Below, piece after piece: positions 11,560 through 22,716 of a stretch of 64,000 nucleotides of DNA. The stretch is from Symsagittifera roscoffensis (Eukaryota; Xenacoelomorpha; Acoela; Convolutidae). The stretch is from NCBI RefSeq assembly GCF_963678635.1, contig NC_087069.1, positions 38,060,071-38,124,070 of the forward strand. The letters are read 5' to 3'. The translations under genes were made by a program, and so were the position numbers. Every line of letters starts with the position of its first letter. The first letter of the stretch is position 1. The notes beneath the pieces were generated by a model that ran no database searches, was not told where the DNA came from, and was given only the letters and a program-made list of their open reading frames with translations.

Positions 11560-12933
11560 AGTTTGAGGTATACTGTTGTTTTTCTTGTTGTTAATTCTGG
11601 TGGTGTGTTTCCACTGAGTGTATCTGGTAAAGCAAGGTTTTTTCCTGCAGTCCAAACAAAATGTAAATTTGGAAAGTTCATTACAAATAATTGAAATCTG
11701 AAAATTCTGTGGTTGGGAATTGATTTTTGCATGAATAAGAAAAATATAGGTTTATGATCTGTGAATTAAACTGTTGGATTTTTGGATCCAAGGATTAAAA
11801 ATTCATATTCTGTAGGGGTATATAATATAGCTGTACATTCTCTCATAGGTGTAGATAATCTAAGTTCTGCTTGTGTAAAAAGTCTTGAAGTTGCTGATAT
11901 AAGATTCATTTTATTTGTTTCGTTATGTTATTGCAATAATGCTTCGCCGATGCCAAAGTTTGAAGCCTTGCACATTGCATAAAATAGTTGATCTGAATTG
12001 CATTTTTGCTAAGATTCAGTGGTCGAAAAATTTCACTTTTAAATTCTGAAAAAACAGCTGGTCCTATGGAGATTCCATATAATAACCTATTAATTTCGCA
12101 CTGTTGATTTCTAATGACGAATGCTGTAAAGCGTCATGATTGTTCATCTAAGGCATTTGGTTTATATGCGCTTTTCATGTCAGCTGTTGTAAAGTATCGC
12201 CCGTTTATTTTTGTCCGGATTACTTGAATTGGTTCTATTGGCCAATTAAATTTGGATTCGTCGATGAGTGAATTTATATATCTAGCTTCTAGAACAATTT
12301 TGAATGACTCTTCTTCTGCCAGAATGATTACACGGTTTATGAATGTATTACCTTTTGGCTGTTCTTCTTTATTGACTCGGGAAAAGATTTCATATTGTTC
12401 TAAGACATCTAGTAGTCTATTAACTTTGTCTTGTAAATGAATTGAAACTTTACTTGATCGTTGTTTTTTGAAAAGCGCATGTGGTTTTATAGGCGAGTGT
12501 ACTAATGAATTTACTTTTCGAACATCAAATTTGGATGTGGCGTAAAACATTGGGTAGTTGAGTAGTAGTTCTGCCAATTGTTTAGTAGTTCTGCTAATTG
12601 TTCATTTTCTTGTTGTGTGATTTGTGAATGTTGAAAATTAAACCTCGTGAAAAAATTTGGTTGTACTGATGTATATTTCAAATTTCGGAACGTTGGTTTA
12701 AAACAAGGTGCTTTTGTTAAGTAATCTGTGTTTCGTTTTGAATCACAAGTTTTATTATTAATTGATAATTCTTCATTAAGAATTGACAGTTGGCATATAC
12801 CTAGTATTTTTAGAATTTTAGGATTTTTTACTCTGTATGCGGTTTCTATTGTAGAGGAAATTGTCGCATTTGTTTCACAATATCCTGGCAATGCTAAGGG
12901 AGTGTTATTTTGTACGGATAAACTTTGTATCAT
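11560..12933 (-). pseudogene. pol: Ty3/Gypsy reverse transcriptase-RNase H, catalytic core deleted
   Basis: From 12933 down: a pol N-terminal frame, then RT fingers/palm (frame 12577-12134, with KIVLEARYINSLID and FTTADMKSAY), then LLYGISIGPAVF near 12070. At about 12000 the frame jumps from FRPLNLSKNAI straight into RNase H-like sequence (CKASNFGIGEALLQ, then LFTQAELRLSTPMREC and FTDHKP down to 11560). The YxDD segment expected between them is absent, implying a deletion of a few hundred bases. A 20-bp tandem duplication at 12563-12602 also breaks the frame, and one stop lies in RNase H. The protein cannot be active. Confidence 0.9.
12563..12602 (-). repeat. 20-bp tandem duplication causing a pol frameshift
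   Basis: TAGTAGTTCTGCCAATTGTT is followed at once by the same 20-mer with one substitution (CTGCTAATTG). The added length is not a multiple of three, and it lies exactly where the 12933-12511 frame hands over to the 12577-12134 frame. Confidence 0.9.
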
Positions 12934-13094
12934 GTAAAGATATAATATCTGAACTTGTATTCCTATGGATTTTGATAGAAGAAGTTGTTACTCAAAAAAA
13001 TTGTGAATTGGCTTAACAATACAAAGTCTGACATGTAGAGTCGTTGTTTATTTTCATCAATATTATATTGATGTACTTAACTGATTGAAAAAAA

Positions 13095-13560
13095 TTATAT
13101 ACATATCCCGATAGTGAATTGAGGCGTTTTCATTGTTGGTTGTATAAAGGGTAGACTTTGGAAAAAATATAGGGGTTGTTTATTGGTTCTCTGGAAGATT
13201 GTTAATGATGTATCATTTTTTCTTGTGTATTTATCTTTTCTATGTAGTTTACTATTTAGAAAAATAACAGTGGGTATATATTTTGTGATGAATGGAATTC
13301 CAACTAATTTCTGTTTTATTTCCGTGATGTGAAAAATTTGCTTAAAAGGTTTATTCAATAGTGTGTTTTGTTCCATTGCTCGAGTAGGAACAAGGTATAT
13401 GTGAATTTTTCCATAGTTTGTTAAACTTGATCTTTGTGTTGTAGCTAATTGGCGTGAGGTTTTTAATGGCGATTACTTTGGGCGTAGGATTCGGATTTCA
13501 TTCCAAGTGGGGAACGTTTGTGATATTCGATTCTGCTCCTGAGTCTATTAAAACACCAAT
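13095..13560 (-). pseudogene. pro: Retroviral-type aspartic protease remnant
   Basis: On the minus strand, 13522-13545 reads DSGAESNI, the catalytic Asp-Ser-Gly-Ala signature of retropepsins, preceded by LKIGVLI. Downstream, 13376-13095 reads KPFKQIFHITEIKQKLVGIP, which looks like the following part of the protease/pol linker. A frameshift lies between the two pieces. The role is to cut the Gag-Pol polyprotein. Position between the gag zinc knuckle and RT agrees. Confidence 0.75.
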
Positions 13561-13899
13561 TTTAAGGTCTGGTGAATGAAAATTTTAGTTTTTTGGACTT
13601 TCTTCTAAAAGTGGCAGTGTCCAAAACTTTTTTTAGGTGGTTGTACTTTATTTATAATTTTTGGTATATATTATTCGTACTTGAACTTCCTTTGAGTTCT
13701 TGAATAACATAATCTGTCAAACTGTGTGTTTGTTTTTGTTCATAGCGATTATTAAATTTTTCGTGATTGTGATATTAATTCGATTCAATTGGTTTTTCGT
13801 ATTCTTCAGTAATTTGAAGCATGTCTATTGAAAATGTGTTTTCTGTTTCGCTTTCATCATCTGTGGAATCACAATTTATGTGATTCATTTGTAACTCTG

Positions 13900-16800
13900 A
13901 ACTTTCTGTATTATCAAATCCGGGAAGGTCTGATTGAGTTTGTTCAGTTGATCGTACCTGGTTTATTTGTCGTTTGTGTTTAGATGTAATGCTTCTATAA
14001 TTTTGATATGAAGTTTGATAGTTTGTATGATTTCTGTGTGGTGACTGAGAATAGTTTCCTTGTCTATTTGGATAATTATAGTTTCGATTTCCATAAATAT
14101 CTTGTGATCTGTTGTAATTATTGTTATAATTTGATCTGCTGTTTGAATAACTTCGTGATCTATTGTCTCAGTATTGTCTATTTCTATCATTTGAGTAGAT
14201 TTTGTTTCAATTATATGAGGAGTTTCTGGATCAATCGTTTGAATTATATCTTTTGCGCGAGTTAGAATTGGAACTATTTCAGTTGTAGTTCGAATAATTA
14301 CTTCTGTTTGAGTTTGATCTTGAATAATTATTTCGATACTGATTATTTTGGCTATTTGATCTGCTGAATCTAGTTTGTGAGAAACTTTGTGAATTTCTTC
14401 AATCTGGGGATGTTCAGCGATAGTTATATCGTTAAGGTGGTTGTTGAATATTAATATAAATGTCTGGGAGTGGTTTTTTCAGACTTATTATCACTGTGAA
14501 TGTTCTTGTTTGATAGGTTATGATCTTTTATCATGTATTGATAAAAGGATTTATTTGGTTCCTTATATTTCTAAGGGTTTATTCTTATTATCTTGTTGTT
14601 TTCGTCAACATTCAACAATGCTATGTCCGTATCTACGACAAAAATTACACCATTTTTTGAATGATGGTTTGCCTTTAAAACTTGGGTTTTTCTTATAGTT
14701 ATTTAATATCTGAGTAATTTTTTCATCTGGTTCCGTTTCGGAATCTTGTATTTCACTTATCTGTAAAAAACATGTATGGATGTTATTAACATGTTGTAAT
14801 TCTAATTTTTCTATTTCTTCCAATTTCATTGTTATTTCAGCTTGTTCTAGTTTATCTATTAGTTTAGGAACATCTAGGTTTTCGGATTGAGTCTGGATGT
14901 GATGCTCTTTCTTGCAATTTTTCGTAGTTGTGGTGTTAAATTCATCATTAGGACTTCATCATTTTCCTATTTTTATTACCATGTGTTCAATTGAAATTGC
15001 TTTTCTTACTAATCTTTCGATTCTTATTGCAAGTTGTTTGATTGTTTCATTAGGAAGTCTACGAATTTCCTTATATAGTACCCTTTGATTTTGTTTCTTT
15101 CTTTCCGAGTCGAACATTTTTGAAAATTTTTGTGCGAATCTTTTAAAATTGATTTAATTTCACTTGGTAAAACTGAAACACATTTTTGTGATGCGCCATC
15201 AAGTTTGGTTTGGATTAGAGCTGTGCGTCTATGTAACCAATTTTGATGAAATTTACTGGAACTGCGTTTAAATAATCTTCTAATGCGTATTCGGGGTCTG
15301 TTCCTGTGAGTATAATTAGTGATTTATTTGAGGATATTGATGATCGACCCTTAAGGTATGGATTCATAGTCATTTGAAGTGATTCTGCGGCAACTGGCAA
15401 TTGAGAAAAAATTTTACGTTGTGTCTTTGTGATTTCATGTTGTGGTGAATAATATGGCAATGGTATTTCATTTTGCACTTGCGTTGGTTGGTAATTTTGT
15501 GCATTCACTTGATTTTGTGATTGAAAATTATTACTGTTGTATGATGCTGAGTTTTGTCTTGGAGGCAAAGTTTGTTTTGATTGTTCTGTTTTTTCATTTT
15601 GTGTGTATTGTTCAAATATTTCTGGTTGATATTTAATATTTGGTTGATCAAAATTCCTGTTAAGATGGTTGGTATAAAATTGTTGCTAATGATTAAAATA
15701 ATCTTCATCTTCTGAATAATGTGGTTGACTTTTTTGAAAAATGTCTATTTGTCTAAGTTTTATTTTATTTAAAAAATGGAACGTTTTTGATGTAATCGAC
15801 TGTATCTCGCTGTTGATTGTTGAAAAAAACTGAGTTTGAAACTTGTTGTCGTGATTGTCGGTTGTTTTTATAAGGAAATTTTGCTATATTATTATTGGCA
15901 CAGAAGTTGTAATTACTGTCTAAGAAAATGTTACTTTTATTTGTTTTGTGTTTACTCCATTGTCGTGACTTCTTTATTGGTCTCTGAATGTCCGATAGTC
16001 CATTTGTGAATATTGTGGAACAACAGAGGATTTTACTGTTGATTGTATGGTTGTTTTTGGAAATGCTGTGTTTTTATTTTGGGGTGTTGCAATTGTTGGG
16101 AGAATCAGAGAAATGCTTTTTTGTGTTGTTGCCGCAATTGTCTCGACTATTTATTCATTTACGAAATGTGATTGAATTTGATATCTTGTGTTGTAAGGTT
16201 TTCTTGTTCCTTTTAAGTTTTCTTGTGTGTTAATGGATGTGGAGCTTAAGGTTTTATTTCCAGTTCTATCAGTGAATACTGTATGATAGTTTAAAGTTGT
16301 TGCGTCAACAGTAAGTGGAGTTATTTTTAACATATTCTCTATTTACAGAGATAGCTGTAATTGCTGCGCTTGAAATATCCGTAGTTATGTTAATGAATAA
16401 TGATTGAGACCAATCAGGGTCCCAAACATAATCTGATTCATCCGCAAGTACAGTTTCGTCGTCTGAGTTTTGTGGTGTTTTGAGTGTTGTGGACGAAATA
16501 GTCAATTATGAACCATGCTAATAATTTTGTAGGTCGTGTTTGACGTTTTGTGAAATTTTTTTATTATTGTTGAAAGTTTCACCTATTCCATCTAACATTT
16601 TTGAGAAAAATTATTTTTCGAGTCTTACAGTTGAGTATCTAGATGTTTGACGTGGTGATACATCTTGTGCATCTTTTGATTCTAGTTAAGATATATAGCT
16701 ATAAATAAGTGAAAAAACATCATTTTTGAATATTGACTTTGTTCGTTTTGAATTTTGGTGTTGTATTTTTTATGTATTCTGTTTAGACTTTTAAGAATTC

Positions 16801-17103
16801 TTTGTCTATGTCATCTGCTTGTATTTGCTGTGAAGAATGATTTTGTTTTGGTGAAAAGATTTTTTTTGTGAATACATCATATTGTGATGTTATATCGCAT
16901 ATCCCTTTGAGGTAGTGGTCATGAATTTGTCTTATGATTCTTATTTCGGGAAATTCATTTTCACACAGGCTGTAACATTTTTCAAATAAATTTAGAAAAA
17001 ACTCGTGACAAAATTATACTTGTCCTCGAGTGGGATCACTTCCTGGTTTTATAATAACTGGGAGTATTGAATTTTTGTCTAAATTTCCGTTGGGTTCAAT
17101 CAT
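13900..17103 (-). pseudogene. gag: Gag of the Gypsy element, with CCHC zinc knuckle
   Basis: The likely start is the ATG at 17103-17101 (MIEPNGNLDKNSILPVIIKP). The frame then runs, with many breaks, through 16.9-16.3 kb, a Gln/Asn-rich stretch at 15.7-15.5 kb, and a capsid-like block (TGTDPEYALEDYLNAV) near 15270. At 14649-14608 is CNFCRRYGHSIVEC, a perfect CX2CX4HX4C nucleocapsid knuckle. Below it the sequence is rich in Thr/Ile/Asn. Gag forms the particle and binds genomic RNA. At least six frameshifts or stops make this copy non-functional. Confidence 0.8.
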
Positions 17104-17414
17104 TTGTATCCTAAAACTGTTAATGTGTAACTTTCAATATGTCGGATCGGTTGATTCCAGTTATAAAGACGTACTTGTTTATTAAGGTATGATTTGTTAA
17201 TTCTACGTTTTCCTTTAATTGAGGATGGTGGTTTAGCTCCTGAGTCAGAAATTTTTTTTTGGTTTTCTAGTGGTTTTTTCGTGTTTATTAAATCTTTTAA
17301 ATCATGAAGTTCCTGTAATTTGCTTGTTTCTTATTCTGAGACTGCGTTCCGTCTTTTTGAAAACAGTTTTCTGATAATTCGCTTTTGTTTTGCTATTTCC
17401 CTAAACTGTTAGTT
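17100..17414 (-). pseudogene. Small basic ORF overlapping the gag start (ATGA)
   Basis: Upstream of gag, a minus-strand frame of about 100 codons reads RIIRKLFSKRRNAVSE, an internal TAA, then KLQELHDLKDLINTKK and INKSYLNKQVRLYNWNQPIR, ending in TGA at 17102-17100. That TGA overlaps the gag ATG (17103-17101) as ATGA, an arrangement that elsewhere allows coupled termination and reinitiation. No Met start is left in frame. It is Lys/Arg-rich with no recognised family. It could be an upstream accessory ORF or an N-terminal part of Gag with a non-standard start. Confidence 0.45.
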
Positions 17415-18610
17415 CTTATAGTTTTAGTGTGGTTATCTTAACTTGGGGCATAGATTGTCGGAGTTGAAGGGTTGGGAAGAGAAAAGTTTATCAATTCGTG
17501 AGAATGATTTATACTTTCCTGTGACTAAATTCTATTTTAGCATGGTCTTACCTAATTTTACTTAGGATTTTGGTTTGTGAGCAAGGGCTGGAGAATAATA
17601 AATCAATCCACAAGGTTCGGGTATAATTAGAAAAGAAGTAGATCGTTAGATACTTTTTCTTATGGCTTACTAAGTTTGAGTGTTTTTTAGCCTGGTTTAT
17701 CTAACAGGGTGGGCTCAAATGAAGGATGATTAACCGAAGTTCTTTTTTGTTTATCTTATTATAATGGTTAGTTTTTTTTCAAAACTTTCGACTAGTCCTG
17801 GGTCGTTTATAAGAATTGGAAAGTGAATCGACGTTTGAGGTCGTTAGACACTTAAAGTAATGTGTTTCGGCGAATAAAATTGTTCTCTTTTTATCCAAGG
17901 GAGGCCCTGATGATCAGAGATTAAAAGAATTTAGTTTAAGAGACTTTAAAGATCCAAGGAAAGCTTTGATGATCTATTATTTAAATTAAGGTAATTTAAG
18001 AGAAAGCAAGGATAAGCGTTGATAAGATTTAATGTAAACGTTTAAGTTTTAAGGTTTTTAAGTTACAGTTTCGATAATATTAGTTTTTTGAAGTTTGTTG
18101 TGACGTTTTAGGTGATGGAAATGGGATGAAGAAAAGATCTAACTAATTTTTGTATTTTCTATTCAATAAACAGTTTTATTCAAAACTTTTGATTTACTGC
18201 AGATTTTTTGAGGGGATAACGAGTTTTGTTGTTCTTATCAGTCGTTATTGTATAAATAGTAAATTTAGCACCATTTATCTTGAAGAATTATTCTTCAGAG
18301 TGTTGTTATTTCAGTAAATGAAAAATTAAGTTTACTGCGGAAAGATTTCTGAATAGAAAAACTTTGTGTTCGTGTTCTCGTCTTATCAGCATGACGCCAA
18401 TCGAAAGATTTCTTCCTAATCGTAGATCGTGCCTTGTCCTTGATCTTCTCGACATACCTGATATTTCTCATTTAAAAAATTGGCATTTTTACCAATTTCT
18501 GTAAGCCATCTAACAATTTTTGCAATTTTGCATTTGTCTAATTCTAATTGTCTAATTCTAAGTTATTTAAGGTCTTGTTCGAGACTTTTGGTCGCACCAG
18601 ATGAATTATT
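17415..18610 (-). other. Leader/untranslated region of the Gypsy element
   Basis: No coding signal. It lies between the small basic ORF and the right LTR-like block, where the primer-binding site and the internal edge of the 5' LTR should be. I could not place either with confidence. Confidence 0.4.
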
Positions 18611-18809
18611 TCTTAGTCGTTAACTCATATAGTCGTAACCTCTAATACCAATCTTAACCTTCACCTTATTTCTCCCTGTCTCAAAAGATCTAGTGTATAC
18701 ATGTTTCGCGTATTATTTATTGGAGTTTATGCAGGAGGAGAACAACTGTAGTCTAAATTTTAATTAAATTGTTCTGGTGCTGAAACTACAAGTAAATTCA
18801 GCACTTACA
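18611..18809 (-). repeat. LTR-like block, right copy (5' end of the minus-strand element)
   Basis: Homologous to 1735-1953 (see that entry). On the minus strand it begins TGTAAGTGCTGAATTTAC at 18809. The inner edge of the LTR is not resolved. AATAAA on the plus strand at 18166 is not in the element's orientation. Confidence 0.55.
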
Positions 18810-19131
18810 AATAAGTGTTAATAGTTAGGGATGGAATATGATTGGTTGGAATTAGTATTTTATAGGATTAGAAAATTATAAATTATATCCAATTACAAAT
18901 TCTATTTAAGAACTGGTTCCATTAAGCCGATCAAAACTGAGCAAATGTATCATAATCTGACAAATGTCTCAATTCGGAAAAAGATCCATTTGGTTCAAAA
19001 TACAAACTACAAAAAACCAGCAGTAAACAAGAGTATTTTTCTTGCTTTCGTTTGAGAACCACGTAAAAATTAACTTCAAAAAAGGAGGCTTTTTTTCAAA
19101 AAAAAATCTGGTAAAAATTTGGAACCCAATT

Positions 19132-19846
19132 CAGGGGCGGATTTGGGGGGGAGGGTTTGGTGTTGGCACCCCCTCTCAGGGTTTCGAACCCCTACCAACC
19201 CAAAGGATCCCCCATTTGTACTAGTTTGTGATATCCATATTTGGTGACGAACCCTAAGTTTTTTAATAAGGCGCTTTTGGCGCTAATATATACTTATTTT
19301 GAGGGGGAGCGCGCACCAAAAAACGCAATTTTTTTGGTCAAAATTGTCCAGTAACGCCTTTTTTGGCCTGTTTTTTCAAAATTTTGCATGCGGCGCAGAT
19401 AATTGGTGGTTGAAACAATTTGTTTATTCGAAGAAGAAGAAATCATGTTTGCAAAAAATACAGGACCTGTTTGAAATCGGGTCTTAGAGATACGACCCCC
19501 TGATACGTCCCCCATTGTACTATTTTAAGATATCCATTTTTGGCTGAATGACCTTAAAATTTTTCAAAAGGCGCCTTTGGCGCCAATCTTTGCTAATTTT
19601 TAGGGGGAAGCGCGCGCCGAAAAAACGCGATTTTTCGGTCGAAATTTTCCAAAAAGTGCCAAAAAATGCCTTTTTGACCTTTTTCCAAAAAGTTGCCTGC
19701 GGTTAAATTTAATTAAATTAGGGTCTTTATAGTGGTCTGGGAGAGCTCAGAAAATCAATTTGGTCGACCTAAAAAAAAGTCGACAAAAAATTTATAAATT
19801 TTTTTGAAAACCCCACCCCCTCCAGAAATTCCTAGATCCGCGCCTG
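19132..19846. mobile_element. hAT-like MITE, CAGGGGCGGAT family, copy 1
   Basis: It starts CAGGGGCGGATTTGG and ends CTAGATCCGCGCCTG, whose complement CAGGCGCGGATCTAG matches the start, giving ~15-bp terminal inverted repeats. The interior contains the family's recurring segments (GGCGCCAAT; GGGAGAGCTCAGAAAATCAA). The GGCGCC-containing core occurs twice (near 19270 and 19570), so this copy is partly duplicated. There is no clear target duplication here. Short plus and minus ORFs within it are not genes. Confidence 0.75.
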
Positions 19847-20019
19847 ATCACAGGTGAAATATCTTTTCAAATTTAAGCTTAGGACAACAATAACTTTCGA
19901 ATGATGTAAAAAAATTTCCGTCAAAAATGGCTAGTTAAAGAGTCGAAATTTGGCTGAAGAAAAAAAAACCCACCCAGAGCTCAAATATTCCGTTGCTTTC
20001 GTTACGAAAGTCGGAACAA
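19847..20019. repeat. Dispersed ~175-bp repeat, copy 1
   Basis: From TGATCACAGGTGAAATATC to AAAGTCGGAACAAT this matches 32939-33115 in direct orientation, with about one difference per ten bases by eye. It abuts the end of the MITE at 19846. The shared end (TCGNAAGTCGGAACAAT) is sharp. Class unknown. Confidence 0.8.
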
Positions 20020-20178
20020 TTACACACAGATACAAGCAGTTTCAATTTTCGCGGAGCTCAGACGTATAACAATTCTAGCCATGTCACTAACGACCAGGCA
20101 ACAAAAATTTTTTTCCAATGACGCCTTTAAGGCCTCCCTGAAAACCTGCAAGACAATACTCAATAACAAAAACTCTAC

Positions 20179-20460
20179 CTGGGCAAAAAGTTTCGCTGAA
20201 CTCGACGTATTCGGAAGGAGTTTTTTCACCACTGCTCGTCTCGCATCTGCTTGCGTAAAGTACCCGGTATTCACATCCTGTCTCAAGGTTGTAAATGACG
20301 GGGGGATACCACTCGTGCATGAGCGTTTTGTTGCCAGTGCAGAATGTTGGCACCAAAGTGATCTCGTAGTTAAAGGCAAAACCAGGCAACTCGAAGTTCG
20401 TTCCATTAATTGTTGACAATGAGTACCAGTCAACATCATCAGCAGGTGGTGTAGCAGGCA
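20179..20460 (-). CDS. Exon of FN3-like extracellular protein (exon B)
   Basis: The exon is bounded on the minus strand by the acceptor TTTGTTTTGTAG and the donor CCCAG/GTAGAG. Its 282 nt are open throughout and both ends are phase 1. It encodes about 94 residues that look like a fibronectin type III fold: a Pro-rich start (ATPPADDVDWY), a central YEITLVP strand, then LETGCEYRVLYASRC with the Leu and Tyr typical of FN3 strands E-F, ending near EFSETFCP. Two NxT sites (NGT, NKT) suggest secretion or an ectodomain. The phase joins exactly with the exon at 21157-21450. FN3 is an assignment by pattern only, and the protein is not identified. Confidence 0.65.
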
Positions 20461-20614
20461 CTACAAAACAAAGTAGTGCCAAAGTGAGCTCAAGTCGTTA
20501 TAAGCGACATCCTTAATCGCTTTTTCTTAATGAAATCCATAACAATCAGATCATAGGTCGAATGCTCAGCGTTAGAATAGCACATTTTTACTTCAAATGA
20601 TCTGCTTCCAAATC

Positions 20615-20953
20615 CAGTATCGGATTTAGGGCGGGGGTCTATCTCTAAGGGGTTTCAACCCTCTGCCGACCCAAAAGACATCCTTTGTTTTTTTAGACGC
20701 GCCTTTGGCGCCAATATATTATTTTTGAAGAGGAGCGCGCTCCAAAATTTTTTTTGTTCTGAAATTTTCTAAAAAGCGACTAAGAACGCCTTTTCTGCAT
20801 GTCTTAAACAGAGCTTTCAAAGTTTTGCCTGAATTGCAAAAAATTTGTCAAAATAGGATTTTTTCAGTAATTTGTGAGAGCTCGGAAAATCTTGGCGACC
20901 CAAAACTTTTTTTGAAAATCCGCCCTTTTGAGAAAATCTTAGATCCAACCCTG
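20615..20953. mobile_element. hAT-like MITE, CAGGGGCGGAT family, copy 2 (intronic)
   Basis: It begins CAGTATCGGATTTAGG and ends TTAGATCCAACCCTG, the family's inverted termini. It carries the internal GGCGCCAAT and GTGAGAGCTCGGAAAATC segments. Flanking 8-mers TCCAAATC and TCAAAGTC agree at six of eight positions, consistent with an old 8-bp target duplication. It lies in the intron between FN3-like exons A and B. Confidence 0.75.
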
Positions 20954-21156
20954 TCAAAGTCTACCAATTATCCGTCCTGCAATTTGGTTATTCTATGCGG
21001 CCCTAAAGCAACGCCAATCTCAGTATAATTTTAAAAAAAATGAAATACGGACTTGCTATTAGTTCTCTTTTATGGTCTACTGGTCTACTGGAACAGAATA
21101 GGTTTCGGCCATTAAAACTTGGTTTTCCCAAGACTTTTTTCAAAACACTTAGTTAC

Positions 21157-21450
21157 CTGTGCAGGTCGATAGAGTGACTTCATCAGAAGAGTTTTGATTT
21201 ACTCCGTCAAGCTCATAAACAACGAAAGACACCGCAACTCGGTAGGACTCGCCGATATCAAGAGAATCGAAGGCCAGGTTTGCGTTGCTTCCCGAGATTA
21301 CTACATTTGGGCTGAGTGGACATAAAGTTCTATCTCTCTCTTTGGCACACTCGATACTGTCAATGGACTGAATGGTAGCGGATGAGTTTAACATGGTAAG
21401 TTGGATCTCGATCTCCGACTGGCTTTTTGAAACGACCTCGAGACTGAAGA
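21157..21450 (-). CDS. Exon of FN3-like extracellular protein (exon A)
   Basis: On the minus strand it follows the acceptor TTGTTGTATTTAG and ends ACAG before the donor GTAACT. It has 294 nt with no stop and phase 1 at both ends. It encodes a module with FN3-like features: SQSEIEIQLTMLNSSATIQS near the start, then LAFDSLDIGESYRVAVSFVV, and an end at EVTLSTCT. The last base G joins the TG of exon B to make Val. Two phase-1-to-phase-1 exons, each encoding one module, are characteristic of extracellular repeat proteins and FN3 receptors. Upstream exons must exist; the Copia element at 22.3-26.0 kb would lie in the next intron. Gene identity unknown. Confidence 0.65.
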
Positions 21451-22338
21451 CTAAATACAACAAGATTTGTCTCCTGCTGAGCAGGCAGCACAGAAACTTT
21501 GCTTTCGACTATAGTTAACATGGGGTAAAAAAAAACATAATTTTTGTAGTTTTTGAGAGAGAGTTTTGAGGTATGGAAGTCTCGAAGGTCGAAAAACGGG
21601 TTTTAAAAGTTGAAATGATGATAAAAAATTTAATGAGAAAAAAATTGCTTAATTTTTCTACTACATTTTAGTCGTCGTAGAATTATTTCAAAATTTTTTT
21701 AAAACAATCGAAAAAAAATAATGTACGCTATAATAAAAATTCAGTCAACCCCGTGTTTTTCGGGTTACATGGAGCTATTTGAAGTAAATGATTTTGCGAC
21801 AAAAGTGTGAGCCTAGCAACCAATAAAACCTACTGCAAAATTGCACAGAATACAAGTTAGATTTTAACTTTTTGATTCTGGGCAGTGTATTGTTTATTAA
21901 AAACAAAACTAAAAAAAAAACAAATTTGTGATTTGACTTTGAAACCTTTTCTAATATCAAAAACCAATAGCAACGCTAACATGAACGTGTTTAAACATTT
22001 TTTTATTTGAAGGGGCAAGTATATATGGTGATGGGTCAGCCAGCCGCAGTTTACACCAACTACCAAAAAAACCATTTGAAAAAACGCAACTATTTATTAA
22101 TAGTTTTACAACAATTATGTGAGCGTTAGGAAAGTCATGCAATTTTCCGCGGGTCGACCAAAACTTCTAATCATACAATTTACACAAAAGAAAAACTTAT
22201 TGACATATAATTCCATACATTCAGAAACTTTTTAAGAGTCATGTATGGGCAGAAAATTATGCCCATACATGAAAATGGTACCATACGCTTTTTTCCACAA
22301 ATCAACAAAAAACGTAATAACCTTACTATTACCTTGGT
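21451..22338. other. Intronic/intergenic, no gene seen
   Basis: AT-rich, with only short low-complexity ORFs. Nothing recognisable. Confidence 0.5.
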
Positions 22339-22343
22339 GTTAT

Positions 22344-22632
22344 TGTTGAGGTGATACCATCACAAGCTTAGTTAGATATGTTAAATCAAGCGAATCATTT
22401 TTGAGGTAAAAACTGATTCAAATAAGCAAAACTGATAAAACTCAGACAAGTTCAACTGCTGATCACAAACTAATTAAGTAGTCAGTAAAAAATTAATTGG
22501 TAGTTTTGTGATGCTTAGTTTGTCACGTCATCTAAACTCACTTTCTCAGTTCATTCTTCAACAATCACTACCTCCTCTCAGTCCTCAGTTCAAACATCAG
22601 TCTCTAGCCCCAGCTCTTAATTAATCCTAACA
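22344..22632 (+). repeat. Copia 5' LTR
   Basis: It begins TGTTGAGGTGATACC and ends CCTAACA. It matches 25751-26036 along its length (AGCGAATCA, GATCACAAACTAATTAA, TTTTGTGATGCTT, CTCATTCTTCAA), with small indels. Confidence 0.9.
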
Positions 22633-22649
22633 GGTAACGGGACCAGATT
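22632..22649 (+). other. Copia primer-binding site region
   Basis: Directly after the LTR is AGGTAACGGGACCAGA. It resembles the internal initiator-tRNA-Met binding site known from Drosophila copia (a half-tRNA primer), from memory of that element. It is mutated relative to it at several positions. Confidence 0.45.
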
Positions 22650-22716
22650 TCTAATTCTCTCTTTTATGATTTTTCTGTATGAAATTTTAGCTTTTAGTTT
22701 GCACCCTTTAGCAAGC

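Larger units (their letters stand above)
3406..18809 (-). mobile_element. Env-bearing Ty3/Gypsy (Tor-like) retroelement, decayed
   Basis: One long element reads right to left: LTR-like end (18611-18809), leader, small basic ORF, gag with a CCHC knuckle, DSGA protease, reverse transcriptase, RNase H, integrase, membrane ORF, env-like glycoprotein and an extra 3' ORF. This domain order is that of Ty3/Gypsy elements, and the env-like ORF plus Q/N-rich gag resemble the Tor group described from tunicates; that group name is an inference from memory. Frameshifts and stops occur throughout, and the catalytic RT core is deleted, so the copy is dead. The low-coordinate boundary is uncertain: the only LTR-like partner is at 1735-1953, beyond 1.4 kb of unassigned sequence. 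Confidence 0.85.

Noticed and set aside
20081-20416. Plus-strand ORF of 111 codons opposite the FN3-like exon
   Set aside because: Antisense shadow of exon B; the minus strand has splice sites and module-like features.
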